A stretch of DNA of 64,000 nt from Tillus elongatus (taxonomy: Eukaryota; Arthropoda; Insecta; Coleoptera; Cleridae): positions 28,890,739-28,954,738 of the forward strand of contig OZ023267.1 in the NCBI GenBank assembly GCA_964006375.1, given 5' to 3'. The position numbers were made by a program, and so were the translations under genes. A model generated the notes under the pieces. The model saw only the letters and a list, made by a program, of their open reading frames with translations. It did not search any database and had not been told where the DNA came from. Positions 50,931 through 61,129 of this stretch are shown piece by piece. Numbering within the stretch: the first letter of the stretch is position 1; every line of letters starts with the position of its first letter.

Positions 50931-50973
50931 TCTGTCTGAGAATGCTGTCAAGCAGCGAAACTATAGTCACAGA
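50931..50973 (+). ncRNA. hammerhead-like ribozyme, PLE-1 3' end
   Basis: Stem I TCTGT/ACAGA (5 bp), CTGAGAA where CTGANGA is expected, stem II GCTG-TCAAG-CAGC, GAAA, fully self-complementary ACTATAGT, cleavage-site C. The G at the general-acid position (or the N before it) is altered. The same change occurs in the left copy, so it predates the inversion. Confidence 0.65.
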
Positions 50974-51169
50974 AACGTTGAAGAACATCTAGAATTCACA
51001 AGAGCCATTTGCTCCACTTAGCTTACGCGCTGGCTATGTCCTTCACCAACGAAAACCAACAGTGAAGCCAGAGAAGTAGTCTCGCAAGTCTGTATGTTGT
51101 AAGTTGACTGTATGTATGTAGTTTGTTTACTAAAGAGGTGTCTACAACACAGGATTACCAAAATATAAT

Positions 51170-51600
51170 TTCATTGATTTTATTTCTGATTGGAGTTCTT
51201 TTTTCGTTACAATTTGACCACGTTTACTACAAATTCTTTCACATGGCACTGAAGTAGCCATAAGACATAATATTTTTTTAACATATTCATATAATCTTGG
51301 ATATATATTTCAATCCGTATAATAGCTTCTCGCTCTTGATCACCTCTTGTTTTAATATTACTGAATGCAGTATGTATCAAGCCACAATCACACGAGACAA
51401 AGATTCATTGTGATTCATGAACGAGTTCATCCAACTCTTTGAAATGATCTGAATTTCCCATCTCTAATGTCACATGTCTGTTTACAACACTAAAATGTTG
51501 TGAAAAACAATTTATGAAGATGTGTCCCATTTTGTTTGAGTGGGTTATTATGTTTATTTGCCATTTGCAAAATAATTGCTGACTTTTTCATAGGAATTTA
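51170..51600 (-). pseudogene. hAT transposase C-terminal (dimerisation) relic
   Basis: Minus strand at about 51270-51180 gives LMATSVPCERICSKRGQIVT then KKELQSEI, the hAT C-terminal dimerisation signature. Upstream frames (to 51600) are full of stops but keep hAT-like composition (IIKQNGTHLHKL and similar). No terminal repeats seen. Confidence 0.75.
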
Positions 51601-51717
51601 ACAACTAGACCTTATTAATAAAAAATAAAAAAATCATCAGGGGAAAAAAGTAACTATATTCTGGTTTTTAGAGTCTGAGAGATGGGAACTAGATAGGTAC
51701 CTATCAAATATAGCAAA

Positions 51718-52310
51718 CGGTATCCAATTTATTATTTTGAAAAGTCGCAATGTTTCATGGTAATGAAGCAATTTCTATTGACAACTGTCGATGATAAACA
51801 TAACCGAGAAAATGAGCAATTCGCAACAGAAATTGCTTCATTCACTTTTCATACTCTTTTCGGGTCGGAAACTGAAATATAAACAAACACTTCGAAGGGA
51901 AGCCCATTGTGAGCCATTTTCTCGGTTATGTTTATCATCGACAGTTGTCAGTAGAAATTGCTTCATTACCATGAAACATTGCGATTTTTCAAAATAATAT
52001 ACTGGTTGACGTTTTCTATTAGCATATACAGTTGTATTTATCATCGGCAATTCACTACGGAAATTGCTTCATTCAGTTTTCACACTCATTTAAGGTCGGA
52101 AACTAAAATATAAACAAACACTTCGAAGGGAAGCCCATTTTGAGCCATTTTCTCGGTTATGTTTATCATCGACAGTTGTCAGTAGAAATTGCTTCATTAC
52201 CATGAAACATTGCGCGGCTTTTCGAAATAATATATTGCATACCGTTTGCTATTAGCATATACAGTTGGATTTATCATCAGCAATTTGCAATGGAAATTGC
52301 TTCATTGACT
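51718..52310. repeat. foldback plus 231-bp tandem duplication
   Basis: 51737-51815 and 51914-51994 are near-perfect inverted repeats (about 80 bp: GCAATGTTTCATGGTAATGA through GATAAACATAACCGAGAAAA). The right part, from AAATTGCTTCATTCA (51831) on, is repeated at 52062 with period about 231 bp. Probably a MITE with an internal tandem duplication. Confidence 0.8.
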
Positions 52311-52319
52311 TTACTAAAG

Positions 52320-52450
52320 TATGATTCATTCACCTCACTGTCCGGGAAATTTAGGTCTTTAACGTGCCCAACATCGCATGGGCACGGGACCGACGGCTTT
52401 ACGCCCCCTGGGAAGGGCGGAACGTGTAGATTACCTTGCTCAATCACAAT
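52320..52450 (-). mobile_element. SINE family S, copy 3 (core only)
   Basis: Carries the GC-rich core in the same order as copy 1 (TTAACGTGCCCAACATCGCA, GGGCACGGGACCGACGGC, GGGAAGGGCGGAACGTGTAG). The tRNA-like head is not recognisable; a decayed tail continues to about 52550. Confidence 0.65.
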
Positions 52451-52559
52451 GGCACAACCTCTGTTGATGCTACTGATGTACCTAAAAAGGGAGCAGAGGC
52501 CCACGTTTTTCCCCCTACATTTCCGTTTTCCTACTGCTTTCCGCAAAATATGTCAAGTA

Positions 52560-53660
52560 TCGATTTATGTAGATGACGCCATATTATAATTTATTTACAT
52601 TATAAAAACATTTGTTCACCCCTTGATTTCCTTCTTTATTTAAAATGACACTTGCTAATACTCATCTGGCAACACTGCACATCGTACAGCGTCCACTTCA
52701 CGTTCTGATTTCACCCGAATTGTTTGTTTACTAAAGATGTGTCTACAACACAGGATTACCTATATTTTTACACGTTAATATGTAATAAATGTTTCAAAAT
52801 AAATTTAATATATAATTATATTTTTATTGTTGCTATTATTACTACTGGATAAATAAGTAATTTACACAATATGTAGGTACAAGAAAAATAGATTCTACAA
52901 ACGATATAATATATACCTAATACAATAATTATGAAACCTTCAATAATATAAATACTTAAGTTGCAACACGCAGGCTGAATGTTCTAATTCAATGCTGAAT
53001 GTTTTGGGGTTCGGATCATGTTGTTTAGGTGTGCCCTATTCAACCCGAATCTTTTGATTCTCCTTTTGTGGCTTGCAGTGCTGAGAACCGAGAATGCAAC
53101 AGCGGATCAAGCATAACATATGTCAGAGTCAATAGCGTTTGGTTCGTTGCCTCACGACTCAGGACAGGTCAAACTCGGATTCAGAATGCGTCATTTATGA
53201 TGTTAAGAGTCTGTTCATTCCGATTTTTTTAATATCCGAATCTTTAAACCGGTTCAGATCTGATCCGGGCATCTCTATGTGACATTGACATTTAAAACAA
53301 CTCCACCAAATACAATTGTACACATCTTTAAAGAGTTTTGGACAAATTGTAGTACTGTGGCATTTAAAATCTAAATATTACTCAAATAAAATTGGCCACA
53401 TTGTTTGCAAAAAAAATTAGTATTGTAGTAAACAAAGACATTGACAGTAATATCCTGGATAGTTTTTTCTGTGCTGGTTTTCGTAGCTACCTACTCCAGT
53501 TCACAATTAATTGTAAAACTGTTAGTGTCCCTTTTAGGTTGAGGAGAATAGTAGAGGTGGATGAATGTTCTAAATTCTAAAGTAACTGAAAGTTTGACTG
53601 GATTGTTAATTTTAGTGAGAGATTAAACTTTAATGGTAAGGATGGCGACATGTTTTTTAC
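52560..53660. other. unassigned, upstream of Suv4-20 exon
   Basis: No coding or transposon match. A 39-bp sequence (GTTTGTTTACTAAAGA.., ..GTCTACAACACAGGATTACC) at 52722-52760 also occurs at 51121-51159. May contain 5' UTR or intron of the following gene. Confidence 0.4.
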
Positions 53661-53674
53661 AATTTGTTAATTTA

Positions 53675-53835
53675 TAATTATTTGATGTCTAGTGAGCAGA
53701 TAATTAATAGCGTTAGTTCATTCACAGTGGGCAGAATGTATAGCGTTAGTTCATTCACAGTGGGCAGAATGTATAGCGTTATTTCATTTACAGTGAACCT
53801 AATGTCTAGCGTTATTTTATTTACAGTGAGCAGAA
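53675..53835 (+). repeat. 33-bp tandem repeat carrying splice-acceptor and ATG motifs
   Basis: Units start AGCGTTAGTTCATTCACAGT at 53709, 53742, 53775 and 53808, exactly 33 bp apart, with a decayed unit before. Each has TT(C/T)ACAG, and most have an (A)ATG about 10 nt later. The period is 11 codons, and the frame is open through to the Suv4-20 start, so extra N-terminal 11-residue repeats ([11 protein letters not shown]) are possible. Confidence 0.85.
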
Positions 53836-54140
53836 TGGTGGTGGATGTGCCAATGAAACCTTTTCATCACAAAATGCAACCTGCGGGGATGAATCCACGG
53901 GAGCTGTCTGAAAATGATGATTTGGCAACATCTCTGGTTTTGGACCCTTATCTAGGATTCAGCACTCATAAGATGAACATTAGATATAGGCCTCTTAGGG
54001 CAAACACTGCAGAACTTAAAAGTATTATTGAGGATTTCGTCGTGAACCAAAATTATGAAAAAGCATTTCAGGCTATTTCACATGGGGAATGGATGCCCAG
54101 ACCAAAATCCAAAAACCAACAAAAACGACTTGAAGAACAT
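53835..54140 (+). CDS. Suv4-20: Suv4-20/KMT5-type histone H4-K20 methyltransferase, N-terminal exon
   Basis: Host gene exon. Start chosen at ATG 53835, just after TTTACAGTGAGCAGA. Residues 1-25 are variable. From about 26 the conserved N-terminal domain of Suv4-20 enzymes is clear: [68 protein letters not shown]. The exon ends in phase 0 at a GTAAGC donor (54141). This domain precedes the SET domain, which di- and trimethylates histone H4 Lys20 in heterochromatin. The SET exons are not in the window, implying an intron of at least 9.8 kb. Reading past the donor soon meets a stop. The open frame runs upstream to 53664 through the 33-bp repeats. Confidence 0.9.
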
Positions 54141-54660
54141 GTAAGCTTTAGTTTGAAAATTTATTTTGTGAAAAGAGGCCAATGTAACTTATGATTTTCG
54201 ACTTTCACAACTGGCTTTAGTAGGAATCCTGAATCACTTCCAGGATTGAAGTCAGTTAGTGGGTTGCTAGATGTTTAGCCACCCATAGCTGTAGTTTTAG
54301 TCCAGCTACCGAGGGAGGCAATAGCTATGGTTGGCAAAACATCTAGCAAGTGACTAAGTGAGTTCGAACAGGACCTAACAGCTCGTAAGCCATTCAGGAT
54401 TCCAATATATTAATCTGTTTTGTATAGACAGCTATATTGGAATTATTTATTATCCAACTGATCAAAGCAGTATGCAGCAAGTTTGCTGAATTATTGTCAA
54501 TAAAAATGTTTTTTATATAAGTTACTGAAAGCCTCCTGTGAGTTTGCTACAGACAGCAAATGTTGCTCCCAGTTGCATTATGTATATGTTTATTTTATAA
54601 CCTCACTGCAATTTTACTATAATACGCTGTTGCAAACATTCTTTAAACTTAGATTTGCAA
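54141..54660 (+). other. start of Suv4-20 intron, no further feature
   Basis: Begins with the donor GTAAGC. No coding similarity beyond it. An imperfect inverted pair (CTAGATGTTTAGCCACCC / CCAAAACATCTAGCAAG) spans 54268-54352. Intron sequence continues to the window end with nested TEs. Confidence 0.6.
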
Positions 54661-54679
54661 CTTATCTGTGATATATACA

Positions 54680-55190
54680 GGTGTGCCAATTAAAATTTCC
54701 TGCCTGGAAATTATCGGAATTAAAAAAAGAAAAGGGAAAAATAACCAAAACACGTCTACTTCGTTTTCAAGGCAAGCACATGACGGCGTAAGCTTTGTTG
54801 TCTTGGGACCTACCCCGTAAGCAGGGGAGTAAAGTATCATATAATTTTAAATGTCACATGTTGAGTGACGTCTCATTTTAAAGCTTTTCGAATTCTGCTC
54901 AGGACACCTTACAACTTTAAATTTTGGTTTGGATATGGCAATAAAATCGATTAAAAAATAAGACAAAATTTCAATGAATGAAAGAATGTTATTTTATTAC
55001 ATGTTCAAATTGTTTGCTTCCATACAATAATAAAATGCTTGCTCCACTTCTGAACGAACATTTTGAAGCATTTCGGGAGTTATCTGAGGACATTTTTCAA
55101 CAGTTCGGCTAGATTCTTTCATTGATTGATATTTTGTCTTATCCTTTAATTGATGATTTTATTGCTATATCTAAACCAAAATTTAAAAAA
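54680..55190 (-). mobile_element. deleted IS630-like element with transposase C-terminus
   Basis: Inverted arms 54917-54972 and 55131-55188 (ATTTTGTCTTATTTTTTAAT / CCAAACCAAAATTTAAA) enclose the C-terminal codons of a DUF4817-type transposase on the minus strand: QITPEMLQNVRSEVEQAFYY then CMEANNLNM. The rest of the transposase is gone. Cut on the right by family B. Confidence 0.65.
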
Positions 55191-55673
55191 AGTTCGGGAA
55201 GCAGCAAGTGCGTTATGGTAGTGATTTTCTATTAAATGTGTCAAACTTTGATAACTCAATTTTCTATAAACTTACAAAGTTGAGTTTTGGTATGTAGTAA
55301 GGCCTTTCCCAAGGCAACATATCCACCAAATGTCATTAAAATAACTTTGTAATTTTCGGAGAATTTTTTTTTTTTTTCGAAAGAAAACTCAAAATTTGAA
55401 AAACTCTAATTTTCTATAAACTTAGAAAGTTAAATTTTGGTATGTGGTAAGGTCTTTCTCAAGGCAACATATCCACCAAATTTCATTAAAATAGCTTTGT
55501 AATTTTCGGAGAAAAATTTTTTTTCGAAAGCAAACTAAAAAAATTTCCCCGAAAACCTTGTCCGATTTTCCTGACTAACGAACTCATCCAAGCAATTAAT
55601 AAGAGAAAGCCACTTGCCGAGTTTCATCGAAATCGGTTAATTATTTTTTGAGTTATCTGTTGGAAACATACAC

Positions 55674-55789
<116 letters not shown>

Positions 55790-55868
55790 AACAGGATTGA
55801 TTTTTAACACGGCATTTCTGTATACTATACAAGGAGAAAGATTAAGGGCAAGGCTGCAAGGGGGCAAC

Positions 55869-55911
55869 TGCATACACATGTTTCAAGCTTATTAGCTATC
55901 ATCAGTACGGT
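55869..55911 (-). ncRNA. type I hammerhead ribozyme, intact core (family H3)
   Basis: Minus strand: stem I CCGTA/TGCAG (wobble and one mismatch), core CTGATGA (55900-55906), stem II AGCT-AATA-AGCT with a T-T closing mismatch, GAAA, near-palindromic ACATGTGT, cleavage-site A. Conserved core bases are complete. Expected to work best as a dimer. Confidence 0.78.
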
Positions 55912-56159
55912 ATAGCCAGGTGATGATGGGAACACTCTGGATGAAGAAGCAAAAATACACGGAGTCACAACAGACACCCAGTGCACATTTGCAGAATCAT
56001 TCGGAAGACCCTCAATTCGAGGGCAACAACCAAAATCGCCACGGATGCAAAGAAATCACCTGCGTGAGCATCCGGAGCCCAGGAGTCATACTATTTATAA
56101 CAGGATTTTTAGCACGGCATTTCTGTATACTATACAATGAGAAACGTTAACGGCAAGGC

Positions 56160-56205
56160 TGCAAGGAGACAACCACATACACGTGTTTCAAGCTTATCAA
56201 GTGAT
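56160..56205 (-). ncRNA. hammerhead fragment (family H3)
   Basis: Only the 3' half is present: end of stem II (AAGCTT), GAAA, palindromic ACACGTGT and stem I strand TGTGG. The CTGATGA half is deleted. Confidence 0.65.
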
Positions 56206-56349
56206 TTCTTTGCCTCCGTGGCGATTTTGGTTGTTGCCTTCAAATTGAGGGTGTTCCAAATGGTGCTGCAAATGTGCACTGGTTGCCTGTTGTGACTCCG
56301 TGTATTTTTGCTTCTTCATCCAGAGTGCTCCCATCATCACCTGGCTAGA

Positions 56350-56392
56350 CCGTACTAATGATAGCTAATAAGCTTGAAACACGTGTATGTGG
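56350..56392 (+). ncRNA. hammerhead ribozyme, core mutated (family H3)
   Basis: Plus strand: CCGTA/TGTGG stem I, CTAATGA (G to A in CTGATGA), AGCT-AATA-AGCT, GAAA, perfectly self-complementary ACACGTGT, then A. One core change should abolish activity. Confidence 0.75.
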
Positions 56393-56430
56393 TTGTCTCC
56401 GTGGGGCCCTGCCCTTAACCTTTCTCTCTT

Positions 56431-56533
<103 letters not shown>

Positions 56534-56796
56534 TGAAACTGACCCCGGATATGGGTTCTAGGGGTCCTAGTTCGCGCTCATTTGAAAAAATGTTTGCAAA
56601 GTCTCACCATTGATACCTCTCTATTAGTGAATTTTTTTAAAAATAAAAATTCACTAAAAAGTCGTATGTTGTCGTGAACAGAATTGAAACAGCTTTAAAA
56701 TGAGGTTTCACTCAAAATAGGGTGCCATCTAAAATTGTCAGGGTACTTTACGCCCCGCCTAAGAAAAGTTCCAAGACACCAAAACTTACGCCATTA

Positions 56797-56841
56797 TTTA
56801 TTTATTTTTGTTTGTTTATTTATTTATTTATTTATTTATTA
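56797..56841. repeat. (TTTA)n microsatellite
   Basis: TTTA repeats with a TTTG interruption, adjoining the 3' end of the following LINE fragment (poly-A-like tail on the minus strand). Confidence 0.9.
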
Positions 56842-57640
56842 AAATACACAAGCCAACAGCATTAACATGCCAAATGAAGGATTGGGAGTAATACAAAAGA
56901 AAATACAATGCAAATAATTAATCACAAACATATAAAAACTATAAGGTCACATGACTAGTGATAATTCAATACCTCTCTTACATCAGCAGGTTCACACAAT
57001 ATCCAGGTCGCTCTGACAAGCTGAATAGATGTAGCAAATATTAAAAATGTGTCTGGGAAGCGAGATTCCAAGATAGGGACATTAAAATTGAATTGCTCCA
57101 ATAGAGCTGGATAGTCGATAACATTATTGACTAATTTGTGTAGAAACACTCGAGAGATACACGTTGTGCGTTCTTTCAAATTCAGCTAGTTGAAGCACTG
57201 AAGAGGATCACACTGTGGCAATCCAACACAAGGTCATTGACCATCCACCCTATAACATAGAAACTTTAGAATTTTCTCTGAAGAGATACAGAGTCAAGTA
57301 TATGTATCACATAAGTGGGTGCCCAAACAACTGTGGCATATTCAAGATGGGATCTTACCAAGGTACAGTCTAGCAGCATCAAGGTATTAGTACAAGACAA
57401 ATTTCTGCTATTTCTTATTAGGAAACCAAGCCTCTTATGGGCCGAAGTGAGCATCTCCTCAAAATGATAATTAAAAGAAAGACTAGGGTCAATCACCACC
57501 CCACAATCTTTCACTGTATTTGGACGATCAGGGACACGGTCCCGAACCTGATAGTCAAATAATATTGGGTTATTTGTTCGTATGTATAGTAGGCCGGTTC
57601 TGGGACCACCTCCCTGCCACAAGCTGTCAGGTCTAACCTG
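56842..57640 (-). mobile_element. non-LTR retrotransposon 3' fragment (CR1/Jockey-like RT tail)
   Basis: Minus strand: NTVKDCGVVIDPSLSFNYHF, TSAHKRLGFLIRNSRNLSCT, LVRSHLEYATVVWAPTY, then after a frame change at about 57200 LVNNVIDYPALLEQFNFNVP and LVRATWILCEP. This is the post-YADD region of a LINE RT, of a family different from the one at 4985. 5' truncated. Confidence 0.82.
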
Positions 57641-58205
57641 AGATGACGTAATCCAAGATGGCGTCCAAAATGGCAGACCGTCTTATTTTGACAGTTCAGA
57701 TCAAATTTCGGCTAACATTTTTTATTCTTATTTCCATCCCAACAACCGCAATCTTGGACGCCATCTTGGATTACATAATCTCAGGTTAGACCTCTCCAAT
57801 GACTAAATAGATACAGGAGGGAGTGTGTGATGCATTATGTATCGAGAATTAGCTGACCATTTGATGACGTTAGTCAACCACAGATGACTCATTGTTTGTT
57901 GTCAAATTCGAGTTGTTCGATAGCGTACCCAGACACATTTTGAGAATATAACAGGAATGATTCAAAAGAATATTGAAACATTCCCAGAACATTCTCATGG
58001 GATACAAATACAAATATAATCATAGAACATTCTATGAACATGACAATTGGACAGATTCTGTCATACTAATAAGGTTCTTAGAATGTTTTTTATAATATTC
58101 TTAGGAGCTCTCAGTATGTTCTGAAAATGTCCTAGGAACAATTCAATTAATCTTCTCAAAATGTCCATACATATCCTCTTGGGAACATTGCCTTGTTTTA
58201 AACAT
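57641..58205. other. no gene recognised; small inverted pair
   Basis: CCAAGATGGCGTCC (57653) and GGACGCCATCTTGG (57756) are inverted, 100 bp apart, with matching outer flanks (CTAACCTGAGAT / ATCTCAGGTTAG). This is a small foldback of about 160 bp. The remainder is AT-rich. Confidence 0.55.
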
Positions 58206-58288
58206 ATACAAGGTGTTTCGCATAAGAACCGACACAGAGCAGGGCCATGTATTAGGGGAACCTAAAATATGATGATTTAACCCAACTT

Positions 58289-58902
58289 AGGTTAGGTTAG
58301 GCTTAATTGTGAGTGGGCCATACCGGTACCTCCACCGCGACCATAAGATCTATTGTGGCTCACGCCTAATAGTCTATATTTCGCCCAACAAAGCCAGCCT
58401 CCTGCAGAGGTCGATAATCTTTGTGGGCGAAAGTTGATCCAGATCCTCCGGAGCAAGCTTTATCTTGGCAAATAGCAGGTATCTAGTCCCGTCCGCTGCC
58501 GGACAGGAACACAGTACGTGCTCTGCTGTCTTGTCACACTCCATACACAGCCGGCACTCGGTCTCCTGACCGACTCCAATACAGTGCATGTGGTGACGCA
58601 AGCGGCAGTGTCCTGTATACAGGCCGACTAGAGTACTCAGTTGTTGTCTGTTTAACTCTAGAAGTTTTTTAGCCCTTGACTCAGACAGGCCATTTATGAA
58701 GGCCTGAGAGTGAGCTAATCCTGGAAGATTTTGCCAATACTGGATTGTCATTCTTTCTGTCCAGGTCTTTAAGGTGCGTTTTGCTGTGCATGATGTTATC
58801 CCCAGCACCGGTTCTGGTCCGACAAAGTATCTCTAGGCACCACTCCTGGCAAGCACGTCGGCCTCAACATTGCCATCATGGTCCGAGTGACCGGGTATCC
58901 AG
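58289..58902 (-). mobile_element. LINE 3' fragment with RNase H domain, flanked by ACCCAACTT duplication
   Basis: Direct repeats ACCCAACTT at 58280-58288 and 58903-58911 mark the insertion. Minus strand encodes VSWVWIPGHSDHDGNVEADV then LARSGA, a stop, YFVGPEPVLG; and LYTGHCRLRHHMHCIGVGQE, TECRLCMECDKTAEHVLCSC. This is the RNase H C-terminus and Cys motif of I/R1-type LINEs. On the element's own strand the 3' end carries (CCTAA)3, i.e. TTAGG units at 58287-58301. Confidence 0.85.
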
Positions 58903-58930
58903 ACCCAACTTACCCCTATACTATGAGTTT
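58374..58930 (-). pseudogene. LINE RNase H and C-terminal Cys domain
   Basis: About 185 codons with one in-frame stop near 58835. The RNase H tail motif IPGHSDHDGNVEADVLA contains the last catalytic Asp. The C-terminal CRLCMECDKTAEHVLCSCP is the zinc-binding motif seen at the end of many LINE ORF2 proteins. The RT is not present. Confidence 0.85.
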
Positions 58931-59239
58931 CACCCCTGAGACGTTATAGGCATTTAAAATGGGGTTCAACCTATTCAACCCTTTCAAATACCTCAATTGA
59001 ACTCTACTTACCGTCGATTAATGCTTTTGGTATACTCGGAATATGTACCAAATTTAATTTTTCTCAGTTAAAGTATTACTGAGATATTGATTTTTTTGAA
59101 ATTTGAAACCCACTTTGAAGGCCTATAAATTCTCAGGGGTGCAACTTAGTATAGGGGTAAGTTGCATTGAATTACCATATTTTAGGCTTACCTACATGCC
59201 CCTGCTGTGTGTCGGTTCTTATGCGAAACACGCTGTTTG

Positions 59240-59940
59240 CATTTTTTGCATGATACAGAAATTAAAGAAATGCAAAACTATGAAATATTTAATTTATCTT
59301 CAAAGTTTTTTTGTTTTTTTTTCATTTAACTGGCCTTTTATATATTTTTGTATAAGCAAGCCCAACCGGCCATATATGTTAGAATTTGAACTTCAATCAC
59401 TCACACTTGTGTAGCTTCATCATTAAAATGGCTACACACACGCCTGTAAACTCAAGTTCAGATCCTTAGTAAGTCAACAATTCGAGTATTGCACATTTAT
59501 TCAGATTTAGTATCTACTTATAGCAAATTCAAAAAAGGTTTGTGGATAAAATATTAATAAAACAATTAAAATTTCAATAACATACAAATAAAATAAATAA
59601 AGATGCAGTTCTTGGAGTTGTCAGAAAATTTAATAACCAAATACAAAGTTTCTGAGATGAATATTCGAGAGTACCCCCACTGAAGTAACTTGTAATTTGG
59701 CTAGACCATTGATCCTATGGGCCTTCTGTGTGGCATTAAAGGAATTGCATTACCATAATAGTACTTATACCTATAGAATACAACTAAATTGGACAAAATA
59801 TGCCACAAAATTGTACTCACTTGCACCTACAAAAAAACTACAACTGAAAGTCATCGATCAGACCTTTTGACCTTTTCCTTGTATGGTTGCTCTCTTCTCT
59901 GCTCTCAGGGACTTGATTTTGACTTCTAAAGCTATTTACG
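59240..59940. other. no gene recognised
   Basis: AT-rich spacer. No features. Confidence 0.35.
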
Positions 59941-59949
59941 TATCCCGAG

Positions 59950-60480
59950 GTTTACCACGAACAGCTTGGATATTCTGGTTGTGAAAGCATACTTTGGCAA
60001 TGTAATTGTGTATCTGATAAATGGCAAGTTTTATTGTACATGCATCTTCCTACCATATGTTCAGGTCCACATTTTCTGCACTTTATATTGATACTTCTCA
60101 CAGCATTAACGTCTTTCACAGGAGTAAAAAGCCTGAGATGTTGCTTAGACAATTCTATAGATTTGCAGTATTCTTGCACTTTTGATACATCCACAACTAG
60201 CAGGTTGCTTCTTAAAGTTATAACATTTTTACGTTTCCATGGTGATATTTGTCTTCAGCTTCATCAAAACAACCGAGAACTCTTCCAGCTTATTTGTCTT
60301 ATCTATTGGAAAAGTATTAAAGATATCTAACCTCGCTTTACTTATAATATGTAAAAGTAGGGCTATTTTCAGATCATCGTTTGAATTGTATTTTCCTGAA
60401 GCTTTTAGACAGGTTTTGTTTTCATGTAGGCCGAAGTTCCAGTCCATATGCATCAAAAGGTGGTGGTGGTTTATATTGCA
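59950..60480 (-). pseudogene. Ty3/gypsy gag fragment, copy a
   Basis: Minus strand: LKASGKYNSNDDLKIALLLH, IISKARLDIFNTFPIDKTNK, TNITMET, then after a deletion VQEYCKSIELSKQHLRLFTP, VNAVRSINIKCRKCGPEHMV, GRC. This is capsid-like gag followed by a zinc knuckle. The middle of gag is deleted. Second copy directly to the right. Confidence 0.8.
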
Positions 60481-60488
60481 TGATTTAC

Positions 60489-61125
60489 TTATTTAATTTT
60501 ATTGTACACAGGGCATCTTCCTACCGTATGTTCAGGTCCACATTTTCTGCACTTTATAGAGATACTTCTCACAGCATTAACTTCTTCCACAGGAGTAAAA
60601 AGCCTGAGATGGACAATTCTATACACTATACACTTTTGATAACGTAATATCAGTTTGCCTAATAATTCTTTGTTGTACTTGCTTGTCATAAAGGCACAGA
60701 ATTTATTTATCTTTGATCGCTCAATCTCCATATGGATTTTTATAATTATACAGATACATCCATAACTAGCATGTTTCTTCTTAAGTTCTGCTACAAAAGA
60801 TTCAATGCCCTGCTTTTCTTTTTGATAGAAGTTATAAAATTTTAACGTTTCCATAGTAATATTTGTCTTTGGCTTCATCAAAACAACCGAGAACCTCTTC
60901 CAGCTTATTTGTCTTATCTACCGGATAGGTATTAAAGATATCTAACCCCGCTTCACTTAAGATATGTGAAAGTGGGGCTATTTTCATATCCTCATTTGAA
61001 TAGTGTTTTCCTGAAGCTTTTAGAAATATATTAAACTTTTGTTTTCGTTTAGGCCCAAGTTCCAGTTCATCTACATCAAACGGTGGTGGTGGTTTATTTG
61101 CATGACTTACTATTGAACAACACAT
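60489..61125 (-). pseudogene. Ty3/gypsy gag fragment, copy b
   Basis: Minus strand: ANKPPPPFDVDELELGPKRK, FNIFLKASGKHYSNEDMKIA, LSHILSEAGLDIFNTYPVDK, TNITMETLKFYNFYQKEKQG, ESFVAELKKKHASYGC, then CRKCGPEHTVGRCPVYNK. More complete than copy a, with one frame change near 60850. The two copies run head to tail and share the same 5' block, so a tandem duplication is likely. Protease and RT are absent. Confidence 0.82.
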
Positions 61126-61129
61126 TTTT

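Larger units (their letters stand above)
49440..51022 (+). mobile_element. Penelope-like element PLE-1, 5' truncated
   Basis: RT and GIY-YIG coding region followed by a 3' terminal region with a hammerhead-like motif at 50931-50973. Joined at its 5' side to an inverted copy (48755-49439). Better preserved than PLE-2, with only two in-frame stops seen. Confidence 0.9.
58207..59235. mobile_element. foldback (MITE-like) element split by a LINE
   Basis: Outer ends share GTGTTTCGCATAAGAACCGA (left 58213, right inverted ending near 59232). Inner arm parts (TTACCCCTATACTA, CACCCCTGAGA) match at 58911 and about 59130-59160. Total inverted arms are about 130 bp once the LINE at 58289-58902 is removed. 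The CAGGGTGTTTCGC-like end next to TA on the left suggests a Tc1/mariner-type MITE. Confidence 0.8.

Noticed and set aside
53029..53232. 67-codon frame upstream of Suv4-20
   Set aside because: No similarity to the family's N-terminus and no splice signals linking it to the exon.
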